64,000 nt of DNA from Paenirhodobacter enshiensis (GTDB lineage: Bacteria; Pseudomonadota; Alphaproteobacteria; Rhodobacterales; Rhodobacteraceae): positions 47,336-111,335 of the forward strand of contig NZ_JFZB01000016.1 in the NCBI RefSeq assembly GCF_000740785.1, read 5' to 3'. The notes under the pieces are model-generated. The model ran no database searches and was not told the DNA's origin. It worked only from the letters and a program-made list of their open reading frames with translations. A program made the position numbers and the translations under genes. Below are positions 29,336-37,467 of the stretch, piece after piece; the stretch's first letter is position 1, and the number at the start of each line of letters is the position of its first letter.

Positions 29336-29473
29336 TTCCCATTCGTCGCAAACTGCCGGCAATTCGTTGCATTTCAACGCATTGCTGTTTGAGCGCGACA
29401 AAAATCTTCGTATAGTTCACGGCGAATCCGATGCGCCGGGCTGCCACCCGGAAGGCCCTGGGGGGAGAACCGC

Positions 29474-29773
29474 ATGATCCGTTCCGAACTGATCGCCAAG
29501 ATTGCCGAGGAAAACCCGCACCTGTTCCAGCGCGACGTCGAGAAGATCGTCGGCACCGTCTTCGATGAGATCATCGAGGCGATGGCCCGTGGCGACCGGG
29601 TCGAGCTGCGCGGTTTCGGCGCCTTCTCGGTGAAGAAACGCGACGCGCGCACCGGGCGCAACCCGCGCACCGGCGATTCCGTCGATGTCGACGAGAAGCA
29701 CGTGCCGTTCTTCAAGACCGGAAAGCTCTTGCGCGACCGGCTGAACGGGCTGGAACCGACGGACGACGAATGA
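29474..29773 (+). CDS. ihfB: Integration host factor beta subunit
   Basis: A 99-residue DNA-bending protein of the HU/IHF family. It begins [16 protein letters not shown]; the central [18 protein letters not shown] and the beta-arm tip RNPRTG with its intercalating proline are present. IHF bends DNA by about 160 degrees as a heterodimer with IhfA (not in this window). In R. capsulatus IHF is required for full hupSL transcription, which links this gene functionally to the hydrogenase locus at the start of the window. ATG at 29474 after GGGGGAGAA; lapA overlaps its stop. Confidence 0.96.
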   Translation: MIRSELIAKIAEENPHLFQRDVEKIVGTVFDEIIEAMARGDRVELRGFGAFSVKKRDARTGRNPRTGDSVDVDEKHVPFFKTGKLLRDRLNGLEPTDDE

Positions 29774-30132
29774 CCATGATCCGCCTGCTGCGCAGTCTCG
29801 TTCTGGTGCTTGTCGCGCTGGTTCTGGTGGTTCTGGCGCTCGCGAACCGCAATATCGTGGAACTGCACCTGCTGCCCGCGGCCGTCGGCGATTTCATCGG
29901 ACAGGACTGGACGCTGCGGCTGCCGCTGTTCCTGGTGATCTTCGGCGGCATTCTGGCCGGTGTCCTGCTGGGCTTCGTCTGGGAATGGCTGCGCGCCCAT
30001 CGCACGCGGGCCTCGGGGCAGGCGGCGAAAAAGCAGTTGCGCAAGATCGAACGCGAGACGGCGAAGGCCGGTGCGACGACCGACAAGCCGCGCGATGAGG
30101 TTCTGGCGCTCCTCGATCAGTCGGGACGCTGA
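29770..30132 (+). CDS. LapA/DUF1049-domain inner-membrane protein
   Basis: A 120-residue protein with two membrane segments: residues 6-24 ([18 protein letters not shown]) and about 55-78 ([20 protein letters not shown]). The [11 protein letters not shown] stretch between them is typical of the LapA/YciS family (DUF1049), linked in E. coli to LPS assembly control. A basic cytoplasmic tail follows. The ATG overlaps the ihfB stop (ATGA). This position behind ihfB is shared with E. coli, where yciS-like genes also follow core genes; function here is unproven. Confidence 0.85.
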   Translation: MTMIRLLRSLVLVLVALVLVVLALANRNIVELHLLPAAVGDFIGQDWTLRLPLFLVIFGGILAGVLLGFVWEWLRAHRTRASGQAAKKQLRKIERETAKAGATTDKPRDEVLALLDQSGR

Positions 30133-30133
30133 G

Positions 30134-30808
30134 ATGGTCCGTGTCGCCGTGTCCCGTCCGGCGCGCCCCGAAGGCGTGCGCGTCAAGATCTGCGGTCTGA
30201 CCCGGCCCGAGCATGTCGTCTGGGCCGCCGGAGCCGGGGCAAGCTATCTGGGCTTCGTGTTCTTCCCGAAAAGTTCGCGCAACGTGACTGCCGAAACGGC
30301 GCGCGGGCTGGCGCTCGAGGCCCCCGCGGGCATCGCCAAGGTGGCGCTGCTGGTCGATGCAGACGATGCCGCGATCGGGGCGATCCTCGAGCGGGTGCCG
30401 CTCGATATGCTGCAACTCCATGGCCACGAGACGCCCGAACGCGTCGCCGAGGTGCGGGCGCGCTTCGGCCTGCCGGTGATGAAGGCGGTGGGGGTGGCCG
30501 GGGCTGCCGATCTCGACGCGCTGCCGGATTATGAGGCGGTGGCCGATCAGATCCTGCTCGATGCCAAGGCGCCGAAGGGTGCGGCGCTGCCCGGCGGCAA
30601 CGGTCTCGCCTTCGACTGGCGGCTGATCGCCGGCCGGGTGTGGAGCAAGCCGTGGATGCTCGCGGGCGGGCTGCGCCCCGATACCGTGGCCGAGGCGATC
30701 CGGCTGACCGGGGCGCATCAGGTCGATGTGTCCTCGGGCGTCGAAACCGCGCCGGGTGTGAAGGACGAGGCGCTGATCCGCGCCTTCATCGCCGCCGCGC
30801 GCGGCTGA
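30134..30808 (+). CDS. trpF: Phosphoribosylanthranilate isomerase
   Basis: A 224-residue TIM-barrel enzyme of tryptophan synthesis. The start of the barrel is [14 protein letters not shown], with the general-base Cys, and the phosphate-binding end is [10 protein letters not shown] with [15 protein letters not shown] is the third family motif. The ATG at 30134 lies one base after the lapA stop, so ihfB, lapA, trpF and likely trpB form one transcript. About ten residues ([10 protein letters not shown]) precede the core. Confidence 0.95.
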   Translation: MVRVAVSRPARPEGVRVKICGLTRPEHVVWAAGAGASYLGFVFFPKSSRNVTAETARGLALEAPAGIAKVALLVDADDAAIGAILERVPLDMLQLHGHETPERVAEVRARFGLPVMKAVGVAGAADLDALPDYEAVADQILLDAKAPKGAALPGGNGLAFDWRLIAGRVWSKPWMLAGGLRPDTVAEAIRLTGAHQVDVSSGVETAPGVKDEALIRAFIAAARG

Positions 30809-30910
30809 ATGCGGGCGGACGGGGACGGAATCCGCATCCTCCTCCGGTCCGCCGCTTTACCCGTCGGAGCAATCGCGATAAGCCCTCTCAGAACAACGCG
30901 AGGTAAGACG

Positions 30911-32143
30911 ATGGCCGAAGACCTTCCCAACAGCTACCGCACCGGGCCGGATGAAAACGGCCGTTTCGGCATCTTCGGCGGGCGTTTCGTTTCCGAGACG
31001 CTGATGCCGCTGATCTTGGATCTGGAAGCCGAATACGAGCGCGCCAAGAAAGACCCGGACTTCTGGGCCGAGATGGACTACCTGCGCAAGTATTACATCG
31101 GCCGGCCGTCGCCTTTGTATTTCGCGCCGCGCCTGACCGAGCATCTCGGCGGGGCGAAGATCTACCTCAAGCGCGAAGAGCTGAACCATACCGGCTCGCA
31201 CAAGATCAACAACGTGATCGGGCAGATCCTGCTGGCGCGCCGGATGGGCAAGACCCGGATCATCGCCGAGACCGGCGCCGGTCAGCATGGCGTGGCGACC
31301 GCCACCGCCTGCGCGCGCTTCGGGCTGAAATGCGTCGTCTACATGGGCGCGACCGATGTCGAGCGGCAGGCGCCGAACGTGTTCCGGATGCGTCTGCTGG
31401 GCGCCGAGGTCCATGCCGTCACCTCGGGCAGCGGCACGCTGAAGGACGCGATGAACGAGGCGCTGCGCGACTGGGTGACCAACGTGCGCGACACCTTCTA
31501 TTGCATCGGCACGGTGGCGGGCCCGCATCCCTATCCGGCGATGGTGCGCGATTTCCAGTCTATCATCGGCGACGAGACCCGCTGGCAGCTGGAAGAGCAG
31601 GAAGGCAAGGGCCGCCTGCCCGATACGCTGGTCGCAGCGATCGGCGGGGGCTCGAACGCGATGGGGCTGTTCCACCCGTTCCTCGACGACAAGTCGGTGA
31701 AGATCATCGGCGTCGAGGCCGGCGGCAAGGGCGTCGATGAGCGGATGGAGCATTGTGCCTCGCTCAACGGCGGGCGTCCGGGCGTGCTGCACGGCAACCG
31801 CACCTATCTGTTGCAGGACGAGGACGGCCAGATCCTCGAAGGCTATTCGATCTCGGCCGGGCTCGATTATCCTGGCATCGGGCCGGAGCACGCCTGGCTC
31901 TATGAGACCGGGCGCGCCGAATATGTCTCGGTCACCGATGTCGAGGCGCTGGCGGCGTTCCAGCTGCTGTGCAAGACCGAGGGCATCATCCCCGCGCTGG
32001 AGCCGAGCCACGCCCTCGCCCATGTGACGAAGATCGCGCCGGGCCTGCCGAAGGACCATATCATCGTGGTCAACCTGTCGGGGCGCGGCGACAAGGACAT
32101 CTTTGCCGTGGCCAAGCATCTCGGCGTCGAGATGGCCGTCTGA
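30911..32143 (+). CDS. trpB: Tryptophan synthase beta subunit
   Basis: A 410-residue PLP enzyme condensing indole and serine. The PLP lysine lies in [13 protein letters not shown] and the phosphate-binding loop is [10 protein letters not shown]. The ATG at 30911 gives [17 protein letters not shown], the normal start. It follows trpF by 102 bases; no trpA is adjacent within the window (trpF-trpB-trpA is the common order elsewhere). An intrinsic terminator follows. Confidence 0.97.
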   Translation: MAEDLPNSYRTGPDENGRFGIFGGRFVSETLMPLILDLEAEYERAKKDPDFWAEMDYLRKYYIGRPSPLYFAPRLTEHLGGAKIYLKREELNHTGSHKINNVIGQILLARRMGKTRIIAETGAGQHGVATATACARFGLKCVVYMGATDVERQAPNVFRMRLLGAEVHAVTSGSGTLKDAMNEALRDWVTNVRDTFYCIGTVAGPHPYPAMVRDFQSIIGDETRWQLEEQEGKGRLPDTLVAAIGGGSNAMGLFHPFLDDKSVKIIGVEAGGKGVDERMEHCASLNGGRPGVLHGNRTYLLQDEDGQILEGYSISAGLDYPGIGPEHAWLYETGRAEYVSVTDVEALAAFQLLCKTEGIIPALEPSHALAHVTKIAPGLPKDHIIVVNLSGRGDKDIFAVAKHLGVEMAV

Positions 32144-32171
32144 GACCGCCACTGCAGCGCAGACCGAACCG

Positions 32172-32204
32172 AAAGCCCCTGTCCCGCCCGGACGGGGGCT
32201 TTTC
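32172..32204 (+). terminator. Rho-independent terminator after trpB
   Basis: AAAGCCCCTGTCC pairs imperfectly with GGACGGGGGCTTTT. The stem begins 29 bases past the trpB stop and closes with a T-run. Because the A-run on the other side would give a T-run on the minus strand too, it may also serve the convergent regulator gene. Confidence 0.85.
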
Positions 32205-32261
32205 ATTCCGGCGTCCGGCTTTCTCAGCTTGTGAACGCCACGGGTGCAAAAGATGGCGCGG

Positions 32262-32768
32262 TCAGTCCTTGTCGCGCTTCTTCTTTTTCTTGCGGCCTTC
32301 GGGCGCGGCGGCAAGGGTGCGGGCAAGGTCTTCGGGCGCCAGCTGCGCCAGCTGGCCGAACCACTCCGCCGCCTGCGTGACCATCGCCGCCAGCGGCGCG
32401 ATGCGCGGGTCCGAGCTGTCCAGCCGCGCAAGGCTGTCGGCAACCGGAGCGATGTCGCGGCGGTGGCGCTCGGTCAGAAGCGCGCGCAGCAGCGCCCAGG
32501 GATCTGCTTCGGCGACGAAATAATCGCGCCGCGATCCGGGGCTGCGCGCGGCACGAACCAGCCCGGCGCCACGCAGCTCTTTCAGCGCGACCGAGACATT
32601 GGTGCGCGACAGCCCCAGTTGCTCGGTCAGCATCTCGGCCGAGGGCGCCTGTGCCGCGCGCCAGATCGCGGCCAGACATTGCCCGGCCGGCCGCGACAGG
32701 CCGAAGCGGGGCGCGATCTCGGCAAACAGCCGGACGAGGTCTGACTGAGGCGGCAGGGGTTCGGACAT
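32262..32768 (-). CDS. GbsR/MarR-like winged-helix transcriptional regulator
   Basis: A 168-residue DNA-binding protein. The helix-turn-helix is QAPSAEMLTEQLGLSRTNVS followed by the recognition helix and wing (ALKELRGAGLVRAARSPGSR), the pattern of GbsR-type MarR relatives. The preceding RFGLSRPAGQCLAAIWRA is also family-typical. The C-terminus ends in a lysine run (GRKKKKKRDKD). Targets are unknown: the downstream trpB converges with it and znuA (same strand, upstream) has its own Zur operators. GbsR relatives often control osmoprotectant or transport genes, but nothing here shows that. Confidence 0.8.
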   Translation of the reverse strand: MSEPLPPQSDLVRLFAEIAPRFGLSRPAGQCLAAIWRAAQAPSAEMLTEQLGLSRTNVSVALKELRGAGLVRAARSPGSRRDYFVAEADPWALLRALLTERHRRDIAPVADSLARLDSSDPRIAPLAAMVTQAAEWFGQLAQLAPEDLARTLAAAPEGRKKKKKRDKD

Positions 32769-32846
32769 GGGGTGGGGGCTCCTCGCTGACCGGCTCCACC
32801 ATGCGAAGGGGCGCCGGCGGGCGCAAGCCCCGAAGCGTGCGGGGAC

Positions 32847-33803
32847 CTACCTGTCGAGACAGGCGAGCAGCGTATCGCCGAGGCTTTCGAGCGTCCGGAC
32901 ATAGAGATCGGGGCCGCGCTCCATCTCGGTTCCGGCCGGGTCGAGTGCACCGCCGAGGCGGGTGGTCGTGCCCTCGATCAGGCGCTGCATCGGGCGCGGG
33001 TCATGGGCGGCCTCGGGGAAGGCGCAGACAACCTGCTTCGCGGACAGCTCGGCGCGCAGCTCCGACAGATGCGCCGCGCCCGGGTCAGTCGCGTCGCCCG
33101 GCGAGACCGATCCCGCATCCGCAAGGCCGTAGCGGTCGGCGAAATAGCCATAGGCATCGTGGTAGACGACGAAGGGCTTGCCGGCGACAGGTTTCAGCCG
33201 GGCCTCGAGACTGGCATCCATCTCCGCGATCCGGGCGCGCGCCGCCTCGGCATTGGCGGCATAGGTCGCCTTGTGCTCGGGGTCGAGCGTGCCAAGGCGG
33301 TCGGCGATGACGGTCAGCCAGGTCTCGGCATTCCCGGGGTTCAGCCAGGCGTGCGGGTCGAGGATCGTGCCATCCGCACCGGCGGTGTGCTCGTGGTCCT
33401 GTCCGTGGTCGTGGCCTTCCTCGTGCTCGTCCTCGTCGCCGTCGCCGGCGAAGCTGCGGGTCTTCGTGCCTTCGGCGTGCAGCAGCGCCAGCTGCGGCCG
33501 GGCCGGCCCCGAGGCCGCGATGGCCCGGTCGAGCCAGGGGGTCATCTCCGGCCCGATCCAGATCACCAGATCGGCCTGATCGAGGGCGCGGGCCTCGGAG
33601 GGGCGCATCTGATAGCTGTGCGCATTTGCCCCCTTGCTCAGCAGGATCGACGGCTGACCGAGGTCGCCCATCACCAGCGCCACCAGCGATTGCGTGGGTG
33701 CGATGTCGGTGGCGACCTTCGGCACTCCGGCCGAGGCCAGCGCGGGAAAGCACAGGGCCAGCGCAGTCAGGGTCAGCGGACGGGCGAGGGCGGGACGTGG
33801 CAT
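32847..33803 (-). CDS. znuA: ZnuA, periplasmic zinc-binding protein
   Basis: A 318-residue cluster A-I binding protein with an N-terminal signal peptide (LTLTALALCFPALASA). Zinc ligands can be placed: His in GANAHSYQMRPSEA, His in DPHAWLNPGNA, His in VVYHDAYGYFADRYG, and an acidic residue near FPEAAHDPRP. An acidic, His-rich loop (EDEHEEGHDHGQDHEH) typical of ZnuA sits between the first two ligands and may gather zinc. It delivers Zn2+ to ZnuBC, encoded on the other side of the divergent control region. Confidence 0.96.
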   Translation of the reverse strand: MPRPALARPLTLTALALCFPALASAGVPKVATDIAPTQSLVALVMGDLGQPSILLSKGANAHSYQMRPSEARALDQADLVIWIGPEMTPWLDRAIAASGPARPQLALLHAEGTKTRSFAGDGDEDEHEEGHDHGQDHEHTAGADGTILDPHAWLNPGNAETWLTVIADRLGTLDPEHKATYAANAEAARARIAEMDASLEARLKPVAGKPFVVYHDAYGYFADRYGLADAGSVSPGDATDPGAAHLSELRAELSAKQVVCAFPEAAHDPRPMQRLIEGTTTRLGGALDPAGTEMERGPDLYVRTLESLGDTLLACLDR

Positions 33804-33859
33804 CTGAGTCTCCTTGATCCGGGGGTGGCGGCCTTGTGGTGCGGAGGCGGGTTATCTAT

Positions 33860-33872
33860 GTTACCTCATAAC
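33860..33872. promoter_or_regulatory. Zur-type operator 1
   Basis: GTTACctcATAAC, an inverted repeat with a 3-base centre, matches the GTTAT-N3-ATAAC type of alphaproteobacterial Zur boxes with one mismatch. It lies 57 bases from the znuA start. A GTTATC half-site (33851) precedes it. Confidence 0.7.
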
Positions 33873-33887
33873 CCGTCAAGCCGGATT

Positions 33888-33900
33888 GTTACATGATAAC
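33888..33900. promoter_or_regulatory. Zur-type operator 2
   Basis: GTTACatgATAAC has the same arms and centre length as operator 1, and its centre lies 28 bases away. It is 28 bases from the zur start. One box for each divergent promoter would let Zur shut off znuA and zur-znuCB together when zinc is sufficient. Confidence 0.7.
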
Positions 33901-33927
33901 CTCTCCCTTTCGCCCCGATGGGATCCG

Positions 33928-34431
33928 ATGACCCGCGAAGCAGAGCAGCCGCAGCCGGCCTTTGGCGCGCATGATCACGCGCATTGCACCGCCGACACGC
34001 TGGCGCGTGCCGAGGCCGAGGCCGTCCGTCTCGGTCTGCGGCTGACCCCGGTGCGCCGGCGGGTGCTGGAGATCTTGCTCGAACAGCATCGGGCGATGGG
34101 CGCCTATGAGGTGCTCGACCGGCTGGCGGCCGAGGGGTTCGGCCATCAGCCGCCGGTGGCTTATCGGGCACTCGATTTTCTGGTCGACAACGGTTTCGCG
34201 CATCGGGTGCGGCGGCTCAACGCCTTCGCGGCCTGTATGCACCCGGGCGAGACCCATGCGCCGGTCTTCCTGATCTGCCGCTCGTGCAATGTGGTGGCCG
34301 AGGCGGCGGGGCAGCCGGTGCGCTCCGCGCTCGACGCGGCGGCGGCGGCGGCGGGCTTCACCGTCGAACGGGCGAATATCGAGGCGCTCGGCCTGTGTCC
34401 GGAATGCAAGGCCAGGGAGTTGGCATCGTGA
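33928..34431 (+). CDS. zur: Zur, zinc-responsive Fur-family repressor
   Basis: A 167-residue Fur-family regulator. The winged helix lies in residues 25-95 (RLTPVRRRVLEILLEQ, then PVAYRALDFLVDNGFAH). Zinc-site motifs are CMHPGETHAPVFLICRSCNVV, containing a CxxC, and LCPECKARE at the C-terminus, forming the structural zinc site. The N-terminal AHDHAHCTAD adds further potential ligands. The neighbourhood (znuA, znuC, znuB) identifies the metal. ATG at 33928; the stop overlaps the znuC GTG start (GTGA), so repressor and transporter are translated together. Confidence 0.95.
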   Translation: MTREAEQPQPAFGAHDHAHCTADTLARAEAEAVRLGLRLTPVRRRVLEILLEQHRAMGAYEVLDRLAAEGFGHQPPVAYRALDFLVDNGFAHRVRRLNAFAACMHPGETHAPVFLICRSCNVVAEAAGQPVRSALDAAAAAAGFTVERANIEALGLCPECKARELAS

Positions 34432-35255
34432 CTGCGACACAGCGCCCGCCGCTGATCGGGGCGCGGGGGATTTCGGTGCGCCATGGCGCGGCCGAAGTCC
34501 TGTCGCATGTCGATTTCGCCATCCATCCGGGCGAGATCGTCACGGTGATCGGGCCGAACGGTTCGGGCAAGTCGACGCTGCTGCGCGCCCTGATCGGCGC
34601 CCAGCCGGTGGCCGCGGGCGAGGTGTATCACGCCCCGGGGCTGGCGATCGGCTATGTGCCGCAGCGGCTGGCGATCGATGCCAGCCTGCCGATGACGGTG
34701 CGCCGCTTTCTTTCGCTGCCGCGCCGCGTCGGCGATACCGAGGCCGAGGCTGCGCTGGTGCGTACCGGGGTGGCGGGCATCGGCCCCCGACCGCTTGCCG
34801 GGCTGTCGGGCGGGCAGTTCCAGCGTGTCCTGCTGGCGCGCGCGCTGCTGTCGCGGCCGCAGATCCTGATCCTCGACGAGCCGACGCAGGGCCTCGACCA
34901 GCCCGGCACGGCGGCCTTCTATCGGCTGATCGAGGAGGCCCGGGCGGAAACCGGCTGCGCGGTGCTGATGGTCAGTCACGATCTGCATGTGGTCATGGCG
35001 GCCTCGGACCGGGTGGTGTGTCTGAACGGGCATGTGTGCTGCGCGGGAACGCCCCGCGTCGTGGCTGACGCGCCGGAATATCGTGCGTTGTTCGGGCTGG
35101 GCACGGGCGGGGCGTTCGCGCTGTATCGCCATGTCCACGACCACAGCCATGACGACGACGAGGGGCACGGCCACGATGCCATCCATCCCCATGCGGCGCA
35201 TCCGCATCCGCTGCCGGCCGCGGCCGATGAACCCGCCCCCGGGAGCCTTCGATGA
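34428..35255 (+). CDS. znuC: ZnuC, zinc ABC transporter ATPase
   Basis: A 275-residue ATPase driving zinc import. Walker A is GPNGSGKST, the signature LSGGQFQRVLLARAL, Walker B ILILDEPTQGLD, and the switch His is in MVSHDLHVVM. After the ATPase core a His/Asp-rich tail of about 35 residues (HVHDHSHDDDEGHGHDAIH and on) extends to the end, with at least nine His, which could bind zinc at the cytoplasmic exit. GTG start at 34428 in a 4-base overlap with zur; its stop overlaps the znuB ATG (ATGA). Confidence 0.95.
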   Translation: MTATQRPPLIGARGISVRHGAAEVLSHVDFAIHPGEIVTVIGPNGSGKSTLLRALIGAQPVAAGEVYHAPGLAIGYVPQRLAIDASLPMTVRRFLSLPRRVGDTEAEAALVRTGVAGIGPRPLAGLSGGQFQRVLLARALLSRPQILILDEPTQGLDQPGTAAFYRLIEEARAETGCAVLMVSHDLHVVMAASDRVVCLNGHVCCAGTPRVVADAPEYRALFGLGTGGAFALYRHVHDHSHDDDEGHGHDAIHPHAAHPHPLPAAADEPAPGSLR

Positions 35256-36037
35256 TTGATGAATTTCTGATTCGTGCCGCAGCCGCGGGGCTGGGGCTGA
35301 CGCTGGCGACGGGCCCCCTGGGGTCTTTCGTGGTGTGGCGCCGGATGGCTTATTTCGGCGATGCGACGGCCCATGCGGCGGTGCTGGGCGTGGCGCTGAG
35401 CTTCGCCTTCGGCCTGCCGGTTTATGTCGGCACGCTGGCGGTCGCGCTGGCGATGGCGGTGACGGTGGCGGGGCTGGCGTCGCGCGGACAGGCGATGGAC
35501 ACGGTGCTCGGCGTGCTGGCGCATTCGGCGCTGGCCTTCGGCCTGATCGCGGCGTCGTTCGTCGCGGGGCTGCGGGTCGATCTGGAAAGCTTCCTGTTCG
35601 GCGACATCCTGTCGGTCGGCTGGGGCGATGTGGGGCTGATCTGGGCGGGGGCGGCGGTCGTCGCGGGGCTTCTGGCGTGGCGTTGGCAGGCGTTGCTGAC
35701 CGCGACAGTGAACGAGGAACTCGCCCGCGCCTCGGGAATCGACCCGCGGCGCGAGCAGCTGGTGCTGACGCTGGCGCTGGCGCTGACGGTGGCGGTGGCG
35801 ATCAAGATCGTCGGCGCGCTGCTGATCGCGGCGCTGCTGATCGTTCCGGCCGCGGCCGCGCGGCGGCTGTCGCGTTCGCCCGAGGCGATGGCGCTGTGGG
35901 CGGTGGCGATCGGCGTGGCTTCCGTGCTGGGAGGGCTCGCGGCTTCGCTGAACTGGGATACACCCGGTGGCCCCTCGATCGTCGGGGCGGCGGCGGCGAT
36001 CTTCGGGCTGACCCTGCCGTTCCGGCGGCTGCGCTGA
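35252..36037 (+). CDS. znuB: ZnuB, zinc ABC transporter permease
   Basis: A 261-residue ABC-3 family permease with seven to eight hydrophobic helices spread evenly. The family region GDATAHAAVLGVALSFAFGLP is near the N-terminus. It forms the membrane channel with ZnuC. The ATG overlaps the znuC stop, and the zur-znuC-znuB chain is one coupled operon. Confidence 0.95.
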   Translation: MIDEFLIRAAAAGLGLTLATGPLGSFVVWRRMAYFGDATAHAAVLGVALSFAFGLPVYVGTLAVALAMAVTVAGLASRGQAMDTVLGVLAHSALAFGLIAASFVAGLRVDLESFLFGDILSVGWGDVGLIWAGAAVVAGLLAWRWQALLTATVNEELARASGIDPRREQLVLTLALALTVAVAIKIVGALLIAALLIVPAAAARRLSRSPEAMALWAVAIGVASVLGGLAASLNWDTPGGPSIVGAAAAIFGLTLPFRRLR

Positions 36038-36347
36038 AGGGGGGCGACTCGCCTTCTGCAGCGGCTGCGCCCGGCGCAGAGCGGTCATGCAGCAGATGCG
36101 GGCCGCGCCGGTTCCGCGGGCTGCGCGCAGGCCGGGGTGTGCCGTGAAATATCGGTATCCGGCCTTGCCCCGCGGGCTTTCCGGGCCATCTTGTGACCGG
36201 TTCGCCGCTGCCTTGTGCCAAACTGCAACAGTCGGTTAAGGCCTCGGGAAGGTCCATGATTTTCCCTTTGCTTTTTGGGGGGACTGTGCCAGTTTTCGCA
36301 AGATGCCGCCGCAAGGGTGGCTGTCAAATGTAATGACGGAGATTATC
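36038..36347 (+). other. Intergenic region znuB to YjbE-like gene
   Basis: A 310-base gap. No coding signal. It presumably holds the promoter of the small secreted protein: the last 100 bases are T-rich (around 36255-36285), with a GGAG ribosome-binding site at 36338. I see no intrinsic terminator with a T-run behind znuB. Confidence 0.45.
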
Positions 36348-36572
36348 ATGAAGAAGATCGCTACGCTCGCCCTGGCCTTCGGCCTGTCGGCTACCACCGC
36401 TTTCGCTGGCGGCTACACCGCCCCGGTCGTCGAGCCGGAACCCGTTGTCGTGAAGCAGGCTTCGTCGTCGAACCCGGCTTACGTGATCCCGGCTGTGCTG
36501 CTCGCCGCTCTGGCGATCGCCGCTTCGGACTCGTCGGACTCGTCGTCGTCGTCGACCACGACCACGAAGTAA
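36348..36572 (+). CDS. Small secreted YjbE-like protein
   Basis: A 74-residue protein with a clear signal peptide (MKKIATLALAFGLSATTAFA, cleaved after residue 20). The mature 54 residues have a short Pro/Val-rich start, a hydrophobic stretch (VIPAVLLAALAIAA) and a tail of Asp, Ser and Thr (SDSSDSSSSSTTTTK). This layout resembles E. coli YjbE, the first gene of the yjbEFGH exopolysaccharide operon, and yjbF and yjbH homologues lie immediately beside it but on the opposite strand. The similarity is one of composition and context, not a firm alignment. The gene has GGAG before the ATG, strongly C-ending codons and its own terminator, suggesting high expression. Confidence 0.75.
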   Translation: MKKIATLALAFGLSATTAFAGGYTAPVVEPEPVVVKQASSSNPAYVIPAVLLAALAIAASDSSDSSSSSTTTTK

Positions 36573-36592
36573 TCCGCTTCCCCTCGCGGGGA

Positions 36593-36636
36593 GTGAAAGG
36601 CCGGGACGCAGCAATGCGCCCCGGCCTTTTCTTTTG
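36593..36636 (+). terminator. Rho-independent terminator after the YjbE-like gene
   Basis: AAAGGCCGGG pairs with CCCGGCCTTTT; an inner CGCA/TGCG pair extends the stem, and TTTTCTTTT follows. It begins 21 bases past the stop. Confidence 0.88.
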
Positions 36637-36687
36637 TCCGGCTCCGGTTTCGGTGTCCGGCTTTGGTCGGACCGGACCGCGGAACAC

Positions 36688-36723
36688 GAAAACGGCCCGT
36701 GCCTGCGAAAGGCACGGGCCGCG
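36688..36723 (-). terminator. Rho-independent terminator after yjbF
   Basis: Perfect 12-base arms (CGGCCCGTGCCT-type against AGGCACGGGCCG) with a GCGA-like loop; read on the minus strand it is followed by TTTTC. It lies 27 bases past the yjbF stop. Confidence 0.8.
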
Positions 36724-36750
36724 TTCAACGGTCCGGTTTCGGGTGTGGGC

Positions 36751-37467
36751 TCAGGGCCGGACGGTCTGGATCGTCATGTAACCGAGCTGAGGCGTCACCC
36801 ACTGGCGCGAGGACACGATCGCCCCGGCGGCCGAGACGACATAGCTGTTGTCGAGTTTCAGCCCGGCGATGCCGGTGCAGTGCTCGACCATCTGGATGCC
36901 GCTCCAGGTCGTGCCGGCGAAGGGATAGCTCACCGTCTTGCCGGTGTTGCTGACCTGGCAGCTCAGCGGGATCGGCCGTTCGAGGCTGAGCCCGTCGAGA
37001 TAGCGGATCACCTTCGGCGCGGTTCCCGAACGCCGCGACCGGATCAGCGATTCTACAGAGGCCGTATCGGCCGATTCCATGTCGAAGCCAAAGCCCCGCG
37101 TCGCCGCGACCAACCCGTTACGCAGCACGATCGACTGCTTGTAGGGGGTGTAGTAGGTGCGCATCGCCCCGTTCTCGCCGGCCATGCCGATGACCGAGGC
37201 ATAACCGTTGCCCTCCATCGAGATATAAACCAGCGGCCCCTTGTTCAGCCCGAGGGCCGAACGCGACTCGGCCTCGGGGTCGGGCTTCGCCGGAGCGGGC
37301 TTTGCCTTGCCGATCGAGGTGATGTCCTTCGCCACCTGCTTGCTGAGCCCGCCCAGATAGGCGCCGCGCGAATTGCCCATCTGATCGCCACCGCTGCATC
37401 CTGCCAGCGCCAGCACCGCGCCGGCCGCGACAAGCGCCGGACGCAGGATCGGGAACCGAGTGCTCAT
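36751..37467 (-). CDS. yjbF: YjbF/GfcB-family lipoprotein
   Basis: A 238-residue lipoprotein (lipobox LALAGC at residues 19-24). Family features are the ALGLNKGPLVYISMEGNGYASVIG region and the GTTWSGIQMVEHCTG segment. YjbF/GfcB proteins accompany the outer-membrane protein YjbH in exopolysaccharide-related operons of enterobacteria. The ATG overlaps the yjbH stop (ATGA). Its partner YjbE may be the small gene on the opposite strand. Confidence 0.85.
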   Translation of the reverse strand: MSTRFPILRPALVAAGAVLALAGCSGGDQMGNSRGAYLGGLSKQVAKDITSIGKAKPAPAKPDPEAESRSALGLNKGPLVYISMEGNGYASVIGMAGENGAMRTYYTPYKQSIVLRNGLVAATRGFGFDMESADTASVESLIRSRRSGTAPKVIRYLDGLSLERPIPLSCQVSNTGKTVSYPFAGTTWSGIQMVEHCTGIAGLKLDNSYVVSAAGAIVSSRQWVTPQLGYMTIQTVRP

